The notes under the pieces were generated by a model that worked only from the letters and a program-made list of their open reading frames with translations, searched no databases and was not told where the DNA came from. This document shows, piece by piece, positions 1 to 8,334 of a stretch of 64,000 bases of DNA. Every line of letters begins with the position of its first letter. Position 1 is the stretch's first letter. The stretch spans positions 62,001 to 126,000 of the forward strand of contig NZ_JAEUAN010000017.1 of the NCBI RefSeq assembly GCF_019511445.1, in the 5' to 3' direction. Position numbers and translations under genes: made by a program. This DNA comes from Aliirhizobium wenxiniae. Its GTDB lineage: Bacteria > Pseudomonadota > Alphaproteobacteria > Rhizobiales > Rhizobiaceae.

Positions 1-288
1 GGCAGCGGGGTCACCTCGGGCCGCGTCTACCTCACCACCGTGCTCAACCCCAAGGCCCTGATTTTCGGCCTGGTGCTTTTGCCCGCACCCGCTGACAGCC
101 AGTTCCTGCCGCGCCTTGCCGCATTCTGTGTCATGGTCGTCGCTGTAGCCATGCTGTGGGGCGGGTTCGGCCGGCTGACTCAGGCGGGGGATGGCGGCGA
201 TAGGCGGCTGCTTATGGTCCAGCGTGCCGCCTCCATCTGGCTGGCTGTCGTCTCCGTGACGCTGATTACCGGAGTCTTGCGCGCCTAG
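1..288 (+). CDS. LysE/RhtB-family exporter, C-terminal part (5' end outside window)
   Basis: The reading frame is open from the first base and ends at the TAG at 286-288, so only about 95 C-terminal residues are present. The segment LNPKALIF matches the asparagine-proline-lysine motif that LysE/RhtB amino-acid exporters carry in the middle of the protein. It is followed by two hydrophobic stretches, roughly residues 40-60 and 75-92 of the fragment, that would be the last membrane helices. Proteins of this family export amino acids or related metabolites across the inner membrane; the substrate cannot be told from this fragment. The stop overlaps the stop of the convergent oxidoreductase gene by a few bases. 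Confidence 0.72.
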   Translation, partial: GSGVTSGRVYLTTVLNPKALIFGLVLLPAPADSQFLPRLAAFCVMVVAVAMLWGGFGRLTQAGDGGDRRLLMVQRAASIWLAVVSVTLITGVLRA

Positions 289-1529
289 CCGAAGCGACCG
301 GGCGAAAACGACTTGAGATCGATGGCGGGCGACTGATCCTGCAACAGATCCGCCACCAGTCGCGCCGTGCCGGCCGATTGGGTGAGGCCCAGATGACCAT
401 GGCCGAAGGCGTAGACGACATTTGCCGTCGCCTTTGCCCGGCCGATTGCCGGCAGGCTGTCCGGCATGGACGGCCGAAAGCCCATCCACTTTACGCCGCC
501 TTCTGTCTTAAGCCCCGGCAGAAAACTCTTCGCCTTTTTCAGCATCGCTTCGGAGCGCGCATAATTGGGCGGCAGTGACAGGCCGCCGAGCTCCACCGCC
601 CCGCCGACACGGATGCCGCTCGTCAGCCTTGTGACGACAAAGCCATGGCCGCCGAATGTGACCTGCGTGCGCAGATCGAGTGCATCGGAGGGGAGGGTGG
701 TGTTGTAGCCCCGCTCGGTTTCGAGCGGAATGTTTTCACCGAGCGTGCGGGCAATCCGATGCGAGAATGCGCCGGCCGACAGAACGACCTTGCCGGCCGA
801 GCGCGCCACGTTGCCGGCAAGCACGATCTCGACGCCATCCGAAACCGAGCGCAAAGCCTTGACCTCGGCAATCTCGATGACGCCACCGCGGGCGCGAAAA
901 TTCTCGGCGAGCGCCAGTGTGTAGAGTTTCGGATCGGCGATCGAATACCAACCCGGCGTGAACGTGCCGCGGATGAAGCGGGGGGCAATACCCGGCTGGA
1001 TACCGGCCATCTCGGCGGCATCCATGTGCCGAAACTCGATACCGTGCTCTTCGCGCGCTTCCCAGCCGGGCAGCGAGGCGCGGAACTCGGCGTGGCTTTC
1101 ATAGACCTGCAGATTGCCTTCCTTGCGCAGCATGGAGAGCGTGTCGGTGGCCGACAGGAAAGGCTCGAGCTCGGCCTTGGAAAGATCCATCAGCGCCGTC
1201 TGGGCGCTGGTCGAATGTGCCACGCGCGAAGCCGAACAGGCGCGCCAGAAGCGGAACATCCACGGTGCGATGTTGAGCGCGTAGGCCGGCGGAATGGAGA
1301 GCGGCCCAAGCGGATCGAGCAGCCATTTCGGCGCTTTTTTCAGAATGCCGGGCGAGGCGAGCGGCAGGATATCGGTAAAGGCAAAGGCGCCGGCATTGCC
1401 CGCCGAAGCGCCCGCCGCCGGGCCTTCACGGTCGATGACCGTAACGTTGAAACCGCGCATCTGTGCAGCGATGGCGACGGAAAGGCCGACGACCCCCGCC
1501 CCGATGACGACTATATCCGACCTTGCCAT
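285..1529 (-). CDS. FAD-dependent D-amino-acid dehydrogenase (DadA/hydroxyproline oxidoreductase type)
   Basis: This 414-residue flavoprotein begins with an FAD-binding Rossmann motif, VVIGAGVVGLSVA, within its first 20 residues. Near the C-terminus it carries the segment GFRPSMPDSLPAIG, typical of DadA-type D-amino-acid dehydrogenases. Family members oxidise D-amino acids to 2-oxo or imino acids and pass electrons to the membrane chain. Upstream on the same strand lie a dihydrodipicolinate-synthase-family enzyme and an FCD GntR regulator. That trio resembles the rhizobial trans-4-hydroxyproline pathway, in which a D-hydroxyproline dehydrogenase makes the pyrroline acid that the DHDPS-like enzyme deaminates. 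The substrate is an inference from context; plain D-alanine or D-proline oxidation is also possible. Confidence 0.8.
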   Translation of the reverse strand: MARSDIVVIGAGVVGLSVAIAAQMRGFNVTVIDREGPAAGASAGNAGAFAFTDILPLASPGILKKAPKWLLDPLGPLSIPPAYALNIAPWMFRFWRACSASRVAHSTSAQTALMDLSKAELEPFLSATDTLSMLRKEGNLQVYESHAEFRASLPGWEAREEHGIEFRHMDAAEMAGIQPGIAPRFIRGTFTPGWYSIADPKLYTLALAENFRARGGVIEIAEVKALRSVSDGVEIVLAGNVARSAGKVVLSAGAFSHRIARTLGENIPLETERGYNTTLPSDALDLRTQVTFGGHGFVVTRLTSGIRVGGAVELGGLSLPPNYARSEAMLKKAKSFLPGLKTEGGVKWMGFRPSMPDSLPAIGRAKATANVVYAFGHGHLGLTQSAGTARLVADLLQDQSPAIDLKSFSPGRFG

Positions 1530-1596
1530 TTCCCTGATCGTCCCAACCTCACGCGGCCGTTTGCGGCTTCGCGCATATTCCCCTTATTCTGATGTG

Positions 1597-1626
1597 ACAA
1601 AGCCCTCCGTGTCGGGAGGGCTTTGT
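1597..1626 (-). terminator. Strong hairpin between the DHDPS-like gene and the dehydrogenase
   Basis: A 12-bp perfect stem (1597-1608 with 1615-1626) encloses a 6-base loop. The stem ends in CTTTGT, giving only a short T run, so it may act as a partial terminator or attenuator between the two catabolic genes. Confidence 0.5.
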
Positions 1627-1637
1627 GTGTTCGAATA

Positions 1638-2600
1638 TCAGGCCTTGCAGGTCTGAACTGCGCCGGGCAGCTTGCTCCAATCGGCATACCAGCTGTCGAA
1701 TAGCTGCAGCTGCGCCTCGACATAACCGCGCTGGCTGTCGGAAAGCACGTCGGTCTCGATGAAGTTCAGGGTAAACTCCTTGTTCCCCTTCAAGACCATC
1801 ATATGCTTGAAATAGAGCACCAGATCCGGGCCTTCATCGAAGGAGGAGAGCACGCCGAGCGCCTCTTCCAGTTCCTTGGCGCGGACGCGTGCATCCGCAT
1901 CGCCCTTGGCGGCTGCCTGGGCAAGATTGCACAGATGCAGCACTTCCTTCGGCAGAACATTGCCGATGCCGGTAATGGCGCCGGTTGCGCCGCAATTGAT
2001 GTAACCATGGGTGACGGCGGTATCGACGCCGATCATCAGCGTCACGTCGTCGTCACGGCTGGTGATGTTTTCGGCCGCATAACGCATGTCTTCCGGGCCG
2101 CCGAATTCCTTGAAGCCGACCAGGTTGGGATGTTCTGCGCGCAGCGCGAAGAACAGGTCGGCGCGGGTGGCAAAGCCATAATAGGGGCTGTTGTAGATGA
2201 CCGCCGGAAGATCCGGAGCCGCCGACAGGATCGCCTTGAAATGGGCCTTCTGGGCGGAGATCACCGAACCACGCGACAGCACGCGCGGGATAACCATCAG
2301 GCCCTGAGCGCCGACCTTCTGGGCGTGCGCGGCAAGCGCCACGGCCGAAGCGGAGTTGATCGCGCCGGTGCCGACGATGACCGGAATGCCGGCCCTCACC
2401 AGGCGCTCGACGCCTTCCATGCGCTGCGTGTCGGTCAGAAGCGGCCAGTCACCCATCGAGCCGCAATAGACGACCGCCGACATGCCGGCTTCGATCAGTT
2501 CCTTACCCTTGGCAACCAGCGCGTCGAAATCCGGCGTGCGGTCGCTTTTGCAGGGGGTCATCAGTGCCGGTACGACGCCGGAGAAAATCTTCGATTTCAT
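1638..2600 (-). CDS. Dihydrodipicolinate synthase / N-acetylneuraminate lyase family protein (HypD-like)
   Basis: This is a class I TIM-barrel aldolase of about 320 residues. The expected Schiff-base lysine is seen in VGFKEFGG (about K164), and the active-site tyrosines in VIYNSPYYG (about 136-141). The usual GTTGE motif reads GSMGDW, so it is unlikely to be a true DapA. In rhizobia such proteins beside D-amino-acid dehydrogenases act as pyrroline-4-hydroxy-2-carboxylate deaminases in hydroxyproline breakdown; this is the preferred role by context. The start at 2600 was chosen over an upstream GTG/ATG because GAGGA lies 7-12 bases ahead of it. A palindrome that fits a GntR operator lies in the promoter region at 2680-2691. 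Confidence 0.8.
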   Translation of the reverse strand: MKSKIFSGVVPALMTPCKSDRTPDFDALVAKGKELIEAGMSAVVYCGSMGDWPLLTDTQRMEGVERLVRAGIPVIVGTGAINSASAVALAAHAQKVGAQGLMVIPRVLSRGSVISAQKAHFKAILSAAPDLPAVIYNSPYYGFATRADLFFALRAEHPNLVGFKEFGGPEDMRYAAENITSRDDDVTLMIGVDTAVTHGYINCGATGAITGIGNVLPKEVLHLCNLAQAAAKGDADARVRAKELEEALGVLSSFDEGPDLVLYFKHMMVLKGNKEFTLNFIETDVLSDSQRGYVEAQLQLFDSWYADWSKLPGAVQTCKA

Positions 2601-2679
2601 CTTGCAAGTCCTCGATATCAAAACGGCCGGCGGAGACGATCCCTAGCCCTTAGATAAGGAGAATACTCCTTCCATTTTC

Positions 2680-2691
2680 TTTGTCGACAAA
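2680..2691. promoter_or_regulatory. Candidate GntR operator in front of the catabolic genes
   Basis: TTTGTCGACAAA is a perfect 12-bp palindrome about 80 bp upstream of the DHDPS-like start. Ten of its bases recur at 3421-3430 at the start of the GntR gene. FCD-type GntR regulators bind short GT-N-AC palindromes, so this is a reasonable operator candidate. Confidence 0.5.
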
Positions 2692-2705
2692 AAAAATACA
2701 AGATA

Positions 2706-3431
2706 TCAAAGATCAATATCGAGGCGGTCGTTGCGGGTCAGAAGCCGGCCGATCTGTTCGACGATCTGCTCGCCATGCGCCTTTCCGAGACGGTCTGCCT
2801 CGGCAACATTGCGCGCCTCGACGGCAGCGATGATCTCCTCATGCTCGTCGACATAACGCGGCGGCAGGCGATCCTCGTAGGACTGGTAATAGAGCCGCAG
2901 CATGCGGCGCCCTTCTCCGAGGAGCCGGTCGAAGAAGCTGGCGTAATAGGCATTGCGGCCGGCAGCAGCGATCGCCGAATGAAAATCGGCATTGGTGGCG
3001 ATCATCGCCAGCGCATCCTGCGCCGCCACCGCCGCGCTGAATTCCGCCTGTCGCTCGCGGATGAGAAGAAGATCGTCCGCCCTGTGATGCTGTGCCGCCA
3101 GCCGGGTGGTGACGCGGTACATCAGGACCAGCGCATCGAAATAGGCGGGCATACCGAGAAAATCGATATTCGACACCATGGTCGAGCGGTTCGGCAGGGT
3201 CTCGATCAGCCCTTCGCCGGCAAGCCGCACCAAGGCCTCGCGGATCGGCGTGCGCGACATGCCGAAACGCGCCGCAAGCTGCACCTCGTCGATGGCGCTG
3301 CCGGGCGAAAGCTTCAGGTCGAGAATTTCGTCGCGCAACAGATCATAGACCAGTTTGACCCCGGAGCCGCGCTTGCGTTCGGTGATCTGGCTCGAATCGT
3401 CATTGGTCATTTGTGCCTCGTTTGTCGACAT
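2706..3431 (-). CDS. GntR-family transcriptional regulator, FCD (FadR C-terminal) subfamily
   Basis: This 241-residue protein has an N-terminal winged helix at about residues 25-90. The segment LAARFGMSRTPIREALVRLAGEGLIE is the standard GntR recognition region. An all-helical FCD ligand domain follows, with metal-site type residues in DFHSAI and HEEIIAAV. Such regulators usually repress catabolic genes until a carboxylate or amino-acid derivative binds. It sits directly upstream of the two enzymes on the same strand, so it probably controls them and itself: the same palindrome core overlaps its own start codon. The start at 3431 has an AGGAAAA Shine-Dalgarno; an internal ATG at 3410 preceded by GAGG is an alternative. 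Confidence 0.85.
   Translation of the reverse strand: MSTNEAQMTNDDSSQITERKRGSGVKLVYDLLRDEILDLKLSPGSAIDEVQLAARFGMSRTPIREALVRLAGEGLIETLPNRSTMVSNIDFLGMPAYFDALVLMYRVTTRLAAQHHRADDLLLIRERQAEFSAAVAAQDALAMIATNADFHSAIAAAGRNAYYASFFDRLLGEGRRMLRLYYQSYEDRLPPRYVDEHEEIIAAVEARNVAEADRLGKAHGEQIVEQIGRLLTRNDRLDIDL
3421..3430. promoter_or_regulatory. Second copy of the GntR operator core, overlapping the gntR start
   Basis: TTTGTCGACA here repeats the first ten bases of the palindrome at 2680-2691 and overlaps codons 1-4 of the regulator. Binding here could block translation initiation or transcription and so give autoregulation. Confidence 0.4.
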
Positions 3432-3767
3432 GATGTCTTTTCCTACTAGCGCACGGGAAGGGATGCGTTAAGCCAAAGGCCAGCGATCTCTTCTGTTCGT
3501 TCGATCAGGAAGGTGATGGCGAGGTACGAAACCCCTGCGCAGGGCAGGGATACGGTGACTGGACGTGAAAGGACGGCAATTTCCGTCGCAATCCGAGGGC
3601 GGCCAGGCCTGTTTTACGGCCCGCTCGAAATCGAGAGGCATCTAATTTCGGATAAATGTCATTATCTCTTCATTTTTCTCAGATTGAGGTTGATCCTGCA
3701 AAATTCATCGGTATATATCGCGCCGTTCCAACGTTTTTGGGTCCGCAGCGACACAGAACATCCTGAT

Positions 3768-3856
3768 GGACAGGTGGCCGAGTGGTTTAAGGCGCACGCC
3801 TGGAACGCGTGTGTACGTGAAAGCGTACCGTGGGTTCGAATCCACCTTGTCTGCCA
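3768..3856 (+). tRNA. tRNA-Ser (anticodon GGA), with a one-base-short T arm
   Basis: The sequence folds as a class II tRNA. The acceptor GGACAGG pairs with CTTGTCT through G-U wobbles; there is an anticodon loop CTGGAAC (GGA) in a CACGC/GCGTG stem, a long variable arm GTACG/CGTAC, the T-loop TTCGAAT and an encoded CCA. The 3' side of the T stem reads CCAC where GTGGG calls for CCCAC, so one C appears missing, and two acceptor pairs are wobble pairs. It may be a functional but drifted gene, a scar of integration into the tRNA 3' end, or a sequencing error. Decayed mobile DNA follows directly downstream. Confidence 0.85.
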
Positions 3857-3961
3857 TTTTTCTCGCTAGGTTATTGCTTTTCGAGGTCGTGATCTGTCGT
3901 GGCTCTTATGTCTCTGGGCGCGATCTCCCGCTTGTTAGGTATGAGGAGTGATGTGTCCATT

Positions 3962-5092
3962 ATGATCAGTCGCATCTCTAAGATTGGCGTGCTGTGCGGC
4001 TCTGTGTGTCGCCGTCGCTCGTCGACAGAGGAAAAGCTTGCGATAGTCCAGGAGATCTACGAGCCCTAATGTCACAGTCAGCTTCGTAGCCCGACGGTGT
4101 GGCATTCAGTCGGACTAGGTCTCGCCTGCGCAGGCTTGCGGCGCAGGGTATGCTGACGGCCACAGGATCGCAGGAGGAGGTCGCCCGGCATCCGAATACA
4201 GAGCGTTTCAGAACCAGATGAAAGAGCTAGCGCCTCCTCGGCAAGAAGACGATGGAAGGCGAATTCCTCAAAGAAGCAATTGAGATAGCATCGGGGGCAA
4301 AAACACCTGGTGTGCTCGCTCTCGTTGCCGAAGGATGGTTCGCGTTGACGGCGATGTGCGAGACCCTGGGGGGGGCGCCGCTCGACGAGCAGGAACTGTT
4401 GGAATAGATCAAGTCGAGCATCGACGATATGCCGACCTAAGGATATCGCCGGGTCTCGCGATCCTGGGCCATAAAGCCTGCAGCGCAAACCGCCCATGGC
4501 CGAATGCCAAGCCCGTCTACCGGGTGATGAGGATTCACGGCATGCTCCTTCAGCACCACGCCGGGGCAATCGATATAAGCCGTCAGAATGGCCGCGTGTC
4601 TGTCGAGCAACGGAACCTACGTTGGTGTTCAGGCGGCCTCTAAATCGGCTGCGGCAACAAGGAGAAGGTGCGTCGCCTTCGCTCTCGATTGCTGTGATCG
4701 CGAGGCCATCGCCCGTCGCGATAACCGAGGGCATCAAGAGCTAGGACGTCCAGGATCTTCTCATCACGGCTGTTGAGAACCGCTTCGATCTCGTCAACAC
4801 TCTTCCAAAGCCAATCGAATGGCTGACGGACAACGGCTCCTGCTTCATCGCTAAGGAAACCAATCGCCTGCTCATCGATATCGGCATGGAGTCGTTTTCA
4901 ATGCCCGTTCGCAGCCCACAGTCTAACGGAATGGCCGAAGCCTTCGTCAAAGCCTTCAAGTGCGATTGCGTCTCGGTGAACCCCTTGCCGGACGCCATAA
5001 CTGTTATCGCGCAACTGCCCACATGGTTCGAACACGACAATACCCTTCATTCGCAAAAGCGTCGGGCTATTGGTCGCCTCATGAGTTCTTAA
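3962..5092 (+). mobile_element. Degenerate IS3-family (IS2-group) insertion sequence, both transposase frames broken
   Basis: Fragments in several frames read as an IS2-like OrfA followed by OrfB. OrfA begins near 3962 (RRRSSTEEKLAIVQEIYEP), continues after a frameshift (VTVSFVARRCGIQSD, about 4070-4115), then as QNQMKEL and LLGKKTMEGEFLKEAIEIAS up to a stop near 4407. OrfB remnants include PVYRVMRIHGMLLQ (about 4510-4555), VAFALDCCDREAIA (about 4674-4710), IEWLTDNGSC (about 4817-4846) and SPQSNGMAEAFVKAFK up to 4960. The DDE catalytic core is interrupted by at least three frameshifts or stops, so the element cannot make its own transposase. No clean terminal inverted repeats were recognised. 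Confidence 0.8.
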
Positions 5093-5835
5093 ATCGTCGA
5101 ACAGAAACCTTATCCTGTCCGGTTTTAAAGGAGCCGTTTCACGTCCGTTTGCGCTCCTGATATCAATGGGTGACGGTGCGCTCGCGTTATCCGGCTTTGT
5201 TACCGGGGGGAGGCGTGTTGGGCGGCCGACGTTTACGATCCATGGGGTCAATTGGCGGCAAAACAGTATGGCGCCCGGGTGGCAGATATTTCTGAACTTA
5301 CCGCCTCGGATGGATTTCGGCGTTCCCGTTTTATGGCGATAGTCGCGCTCTATTCCAGGTTCCGCACCCAGATCGGCGCCCCTTCGGCGGCGCATTATGC
5401 CGGGCCGGACACCTTTGAGCTTCGAGCCGCAACAGCAACTTTGTAACTCATGGCTCGCTAAGGGTATTGCGAAGGGATCACGGCGCATCGAAGGCGCGCG
5501 ATAAATAGATCTCATCGGTCGAGTTCTGGCCGCAGGATTTCGGTTTCAGCCATGCCACAGCGCGAGCTGGCGTCGCAGCCTCTATTCATAACCGAGAAAA
5601 TAGCCGTTCTATTGGCAAGCAATTGTTGTTCGAGCTGCGCATCCGATAGTTCTATTCGATAAATGGAGGGTGATATTCCGATCGATAACCCAGTAAATAA
5701 TGCTGATGATAAAATTGTGTGGCGAATTATGACGTGAAATTCATCGATTTTAGATCGGTTATATAATTGTATATTTCAGGATTTATGATATTTCGCGATA
5801 GTTAACCTTGTTGAATTTCGGATGACATTTGGACG
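5093..5835. other. Gene-poor stretch between the IS remnant and the regulator
   Basis: No coding frame here has both a plausible ribosome-binding site and recognisable protein character. The last 200 bp are AT-rich, unlike the flanking chromosome, and probably hold the promoter of the regulator starting at 5836. A short open frame at 5166-5336 was seen but has no support. Confidence 0.5.
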
Positions 5836-6738
5836 ATGTGTGATTACTTGTCAAATATATCGTCATCGCAGCATATCAGGCAGAATCCGGGGTTTTTATC
5901 CTTAATAAAGGGGCAGTCGGCATCCCTGCTGGGTGTGCATCGTGAGCAGCCGAGATTGGCGACGATATTTTCAAGCCAGGATCGTTGGCTCATGGGGCAT
6001 GTCGGTCTGGCATTGCATTTTCGGAAGCTGACGGGATTGTCGGAAGAGGGGTTGAGTGCGGCGAGCTTCATAAGAGACGTCACGAAATATGCGATAACCA
6101 GCAAAAATACTGCCGCCGCCTTTCTTAATGAGATGACTCAGTATGGTGTGATCTCGCAACAGCCACACCCGAGTGACAAACGAGTGCGCGTGATCATTCC
6201 CGCGCCGGCGACGCTCGAGGCGATCGGTGGGTGGATGGCGCTCCATCTGAGAACCCTGGATGCGCTCGATGGGGGAGGGCGTGTTGCCTGGTATTTGGAG
6301 TCGCGTCCTTCTGTACTCGGCCTTTTGCAGCCGGAAATCGCAAATGGGCTCCTGCATGACGAGACGATCCGTAATCCGCATCATGCCTTTGCTCACTTCA
6401 TGTGGATGAATAGCGGGTTTCTGGTGACCGAGCGGCTGATAGCCTCACTGGAGAGTGATCTTGAGGCAGGGGGGCGTCTTCCGACCAGCCTTGTTTCGGC
6501 CGCCGAGCTGACGGCCAGCTTCAATCTGTCACGCTCGCATTCCGCCAGGAAAATCAGCGAGGCAGAAGAGCTCGGAATAGTTGGCTGGAGTGGAGCCAAG
6601 GGGCGCTCGAAAATGTGGGTGTCGCGCGAATTCGTCTCCGGTTTCCTCGATATTCAGGCGGCAAAGCTTTCAATTATCGATCATGTTGTCGCGGTGCATC
6701 GCTCGGCAACGTCCTTGAAGCAGTTCGACCGGGTATAA
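5836..6738 (+). CDS. Putative MarR-like winged-helix transcriptional regulator with two HTH-like segments
   Basis: This 300-residue protein has no signal peptide or membrane segment. Residues about 70-125 look like a MarR winged helix, ending in a wing-like HPSDKRVRVIIPA segment. Residues about 215-275 form a second helix-turn-helix-like block around ELTASFNLSRSHSARKISEAEELGIV followed by a charged wing. The centre (about 130-210) resembles no ligand domain I know. It stands alone downstream of the mobile-element scar and upstream of the IalB and curli genes, so it might control the surface genes, but nothing in the sequence proves that. The Shine-Dalgarno (TTGGAC) is weak. Confidence 0.5.
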   Translation: MCDYLSNISSSQHIRQNPGFLSLIKGQSASLLGVHREQPRLATIFSSQDRWLMGHVGLALHFRKLTGLSEEGLSAASFIRDVTKYAITSKNTAAAFLNEMTQYGVISQQPHPSDKRVRVIIPAPATLEAIGGWMALHLRTLDALDGGGRVAWYLESRPSVLGLLQPEIANGLLHDETIRNPHHAFAHFMWMNSGFLVTERLIASLESDLEAGGRLPTSLVSAAELTASFNLSRSHSARKISEAEELGIVGWSGAKGRSKMWVSREFVSGFLDIQAAKLSIIDHVVAVHRSATSLKQFDRV

Positions 6739-6882
6739 GGATCATCCGATCCCATGTTGGGGCAAAGGCTGAACTGTCGGTATCATGCTTGAAAATGCCT
6801 GACGCGCGCATATGCGCTACTATCCGTCTGATGTGATGCCTGGATGGCGCGGGATGATGCAGGTATCCCGTCCTTCGAGGGG

Positions 6883-7608
6883 TTAGCGGACCGCGGTCTC
6901 GCTGGCCTTCAGCGCATCAAGGGCCTCAGAAAAGCCTTTCAGCCCCAATGCGATCGGGATGCGCTTTCCTTCGGGCGTGGCAACTGAGACGATCGCCTGC
7001 TCTCCCTCGCGCATGGCGGTGGTCAGAGCTGGCTCGACAACGCCTTCCACCAGGCATCCCTGCGGCGTGCAGCGGCTGACGGAGAGCGAGGTCTCGTAGT
7101 TCGGCGCAATGGCGACATTGACCTTCTCGGCAAGGGCTATGCCCAGCGGCACCGCCATCTGCATGCGGGTGACGTTGGCGCCGGCATCGTTTGCGATGCT
7201 CATCACCAGAATGATCTGGCTGCCGTCCGGAGATGTCACGCGGCTGGAGACCTGGCAGACACGGCTCGAAGCGGCAATGGCTTCGCACTGCAATTCCCAG
7301 CTGCCGAACCGGTCTGCAGCGGCCACCGCTTCGGGGGGGGCTGTTTTGTTCGCTGGAGCTTCTGCCCGGGCCGCAGGTTTTGCCGCGGGTGCTCCGGCGC
7401 TCGTGCCGCCGCCGGCGGAGTTGATGATGCCGCCGTTCGGGGCGGCCGAAGGATTGTTGAGAATCGGGGCGCCGGTCGTGGACCGTGACGCCGGCGTCGA
7501 GAACATCGGTCCGGATGCGTTGGACTGAGCCTGTGCCGCCGTAACGACTGCGGAACTCATGCCGGCAATCAAAAATACCGCGGCAGCGGATGAGACACGA
7601 CGCGCCAT
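6883..7608 (-). CDS. Invasion-associated locus B (IalB) family exported protein
   Basis: The protein has about 240 residues, with an N-terminal signal peptide cleaved near AAQA/QSN and a linker rich in alanine, proline and glycine (about residues 30-90). The IalB domain starts at RFGSWELQCEA and carries the spaced cysteines WELQCEA, SRVCQV and SRCTPQGCLVEG seen in this family. IalB proteins are periplasmic or surface proteins of alphaproteobacteria; the name comes from Bartonella, and the biochemical role is unclear. The start at 7608 is preferred over an upstream in-frame ATG because GGAGG lies 5 bases ahead. It is divergent from the curli-side genes. Confidence 0.75.
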   Translation of the reverse strand: MARRVSSAAAVFLIAGMSSAVVTAAQAQSNASGPMFSTPASRSTTGAPILNNPSAAPNGGIINSAGGGTSAGAPAAKPAARAEAPANKTAPPEAVAAADRFGSWELQCEAIAASSRVCQVSSRVTSPDGSQIILVMSIANDAGANVTRMQMAVPLGIALAEKVNVAIAPNYETSLSVSRCTPQGCLVEGVVEPALTTAMREGEQAIVSVATPEGKRIPIALGLKGFSEALDALKASETAVR

Positions 7609-7742
7609 GATATCCTCCAGACTCAATACACGTTTTCTCCTTCATGCTCTTAAAACACAAATAAAGTAAAGATGCCGGTTGAAATTTCCGTTCCCTTTAT
7701 TTCTAGTGTCGATGAAAGAAAAACGGCATAGAGGTGGAAAAT

Positions 7743-8090
7743 ATGCGCTCTTGGATAGTAGCAGCTGCCTGCGGATACATTTGCAGCCTCGGGGCAGCTT
7801 TGTCCGGTGAGGCGCATGCGCAAGCTTTCGTCAATCAGGCGACACCGCCCAATGGCAGGTCGGTCTATGTCGACCAGGTTCCTCCGGGCGCAAAGCCGCG
7901 TGCGCCGCGGCCGCCGGCAAGGGCGCGTGCTGCGCAGCAAAGCAATGCAAAAACAAAAGCTTCGGTCGTCGAGGAGGTCTCTTCGGTGGCGCGGCTCATT
8001 CCGACCGTCGGTGCCGGCTCCAGTGCCGTCATCAGATCCGGCGAAGCGCGCGAGTGGCCTTCCGTCGGCAGCGGCACGGTTCGAAGGTAA
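7743..8090 (+). CDS. Small exported proline/arginine-rich protein of unknown function
   Basis: This 115-residue protein has a signal peptide (cleavage near AHA/QAF), then a low-complexity basic segment rich in proline, arginine and alanine (mature residues about 20-45) and a short C-terminal part. AGAGGTGG 7-14 bases upstream fixes the ATG at 7743 rather than an upstream GTG. It resembles no family I recognise and is not CsgE, whose place it occupies just upstream of csgG. Transcription runs toward csgG, but a 38-bp inverted repeat lies between them. A curli accessory role is only a guess from position. Confidence 0.5.
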   Translation: MRSWIVAAACGYICSLGAALSGEAHAQAFVNQATPPNGRSVYVDQVPPGAKPRAPRPPARARAAQQSNAKTKASVVEEVSSVARLIPTVGAGSSAVIRSGEAREWPSVGSGTVRR

Positions 8091-8169
8091 GGTGAGCGGC
8101 ATCCCAAGAACAGGTGATGCATTCCTGATACAGAAGTAACCATACAAATATTCACCCAGAAATGAGACA

Positions 8170-8207
8170 TTGCGAAGAGTTGTTTGTTGTGTAGACAATC
8201 TTCGCAA
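8170..8207. repeat. Long inverted repeat in the csgG upstream region
   Basis: TTGCGAAGA followed by G and TTGT pairs with ACAA and TCTTCGCAA, giving 13 base pairs with one bulged base and an 11-base loop. No T run follows on either strand, so it looks more like a regulatory hairpin or operator than a terminator. Confidence 0.55.
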
Positions 8208-8334
8208 CGCCGCAATGAATTGTGGTCTGTATTAAGGGGTGTTGCTGCAGTATTTCTTTGTTGATCTTTATTGAGGTCGACGGGAAATTCCGCGCAGTGA
8301 AAGTGCATCTTCATGGGTGCCCGGGTGGGGAAAG

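Noticed and set aside
3513..3869. 118-residue open frame running through the tRNA-Ser gene
   Set aside because: It covers the whole tRNA, has no family resemblance and no convincing start; the tRNA explains the sequence.
5166..5336. 57-residue frame starting MGDGALALSGFV
   Set aside because: No ribosome-binding site and no recognised family; probably chance in non-coding DNA.
4898..5515. 205-residue open frame on the minus strand
   Set aside because: It is the antisense of the decayed IS transposase and has no protein-like pattern of its own.
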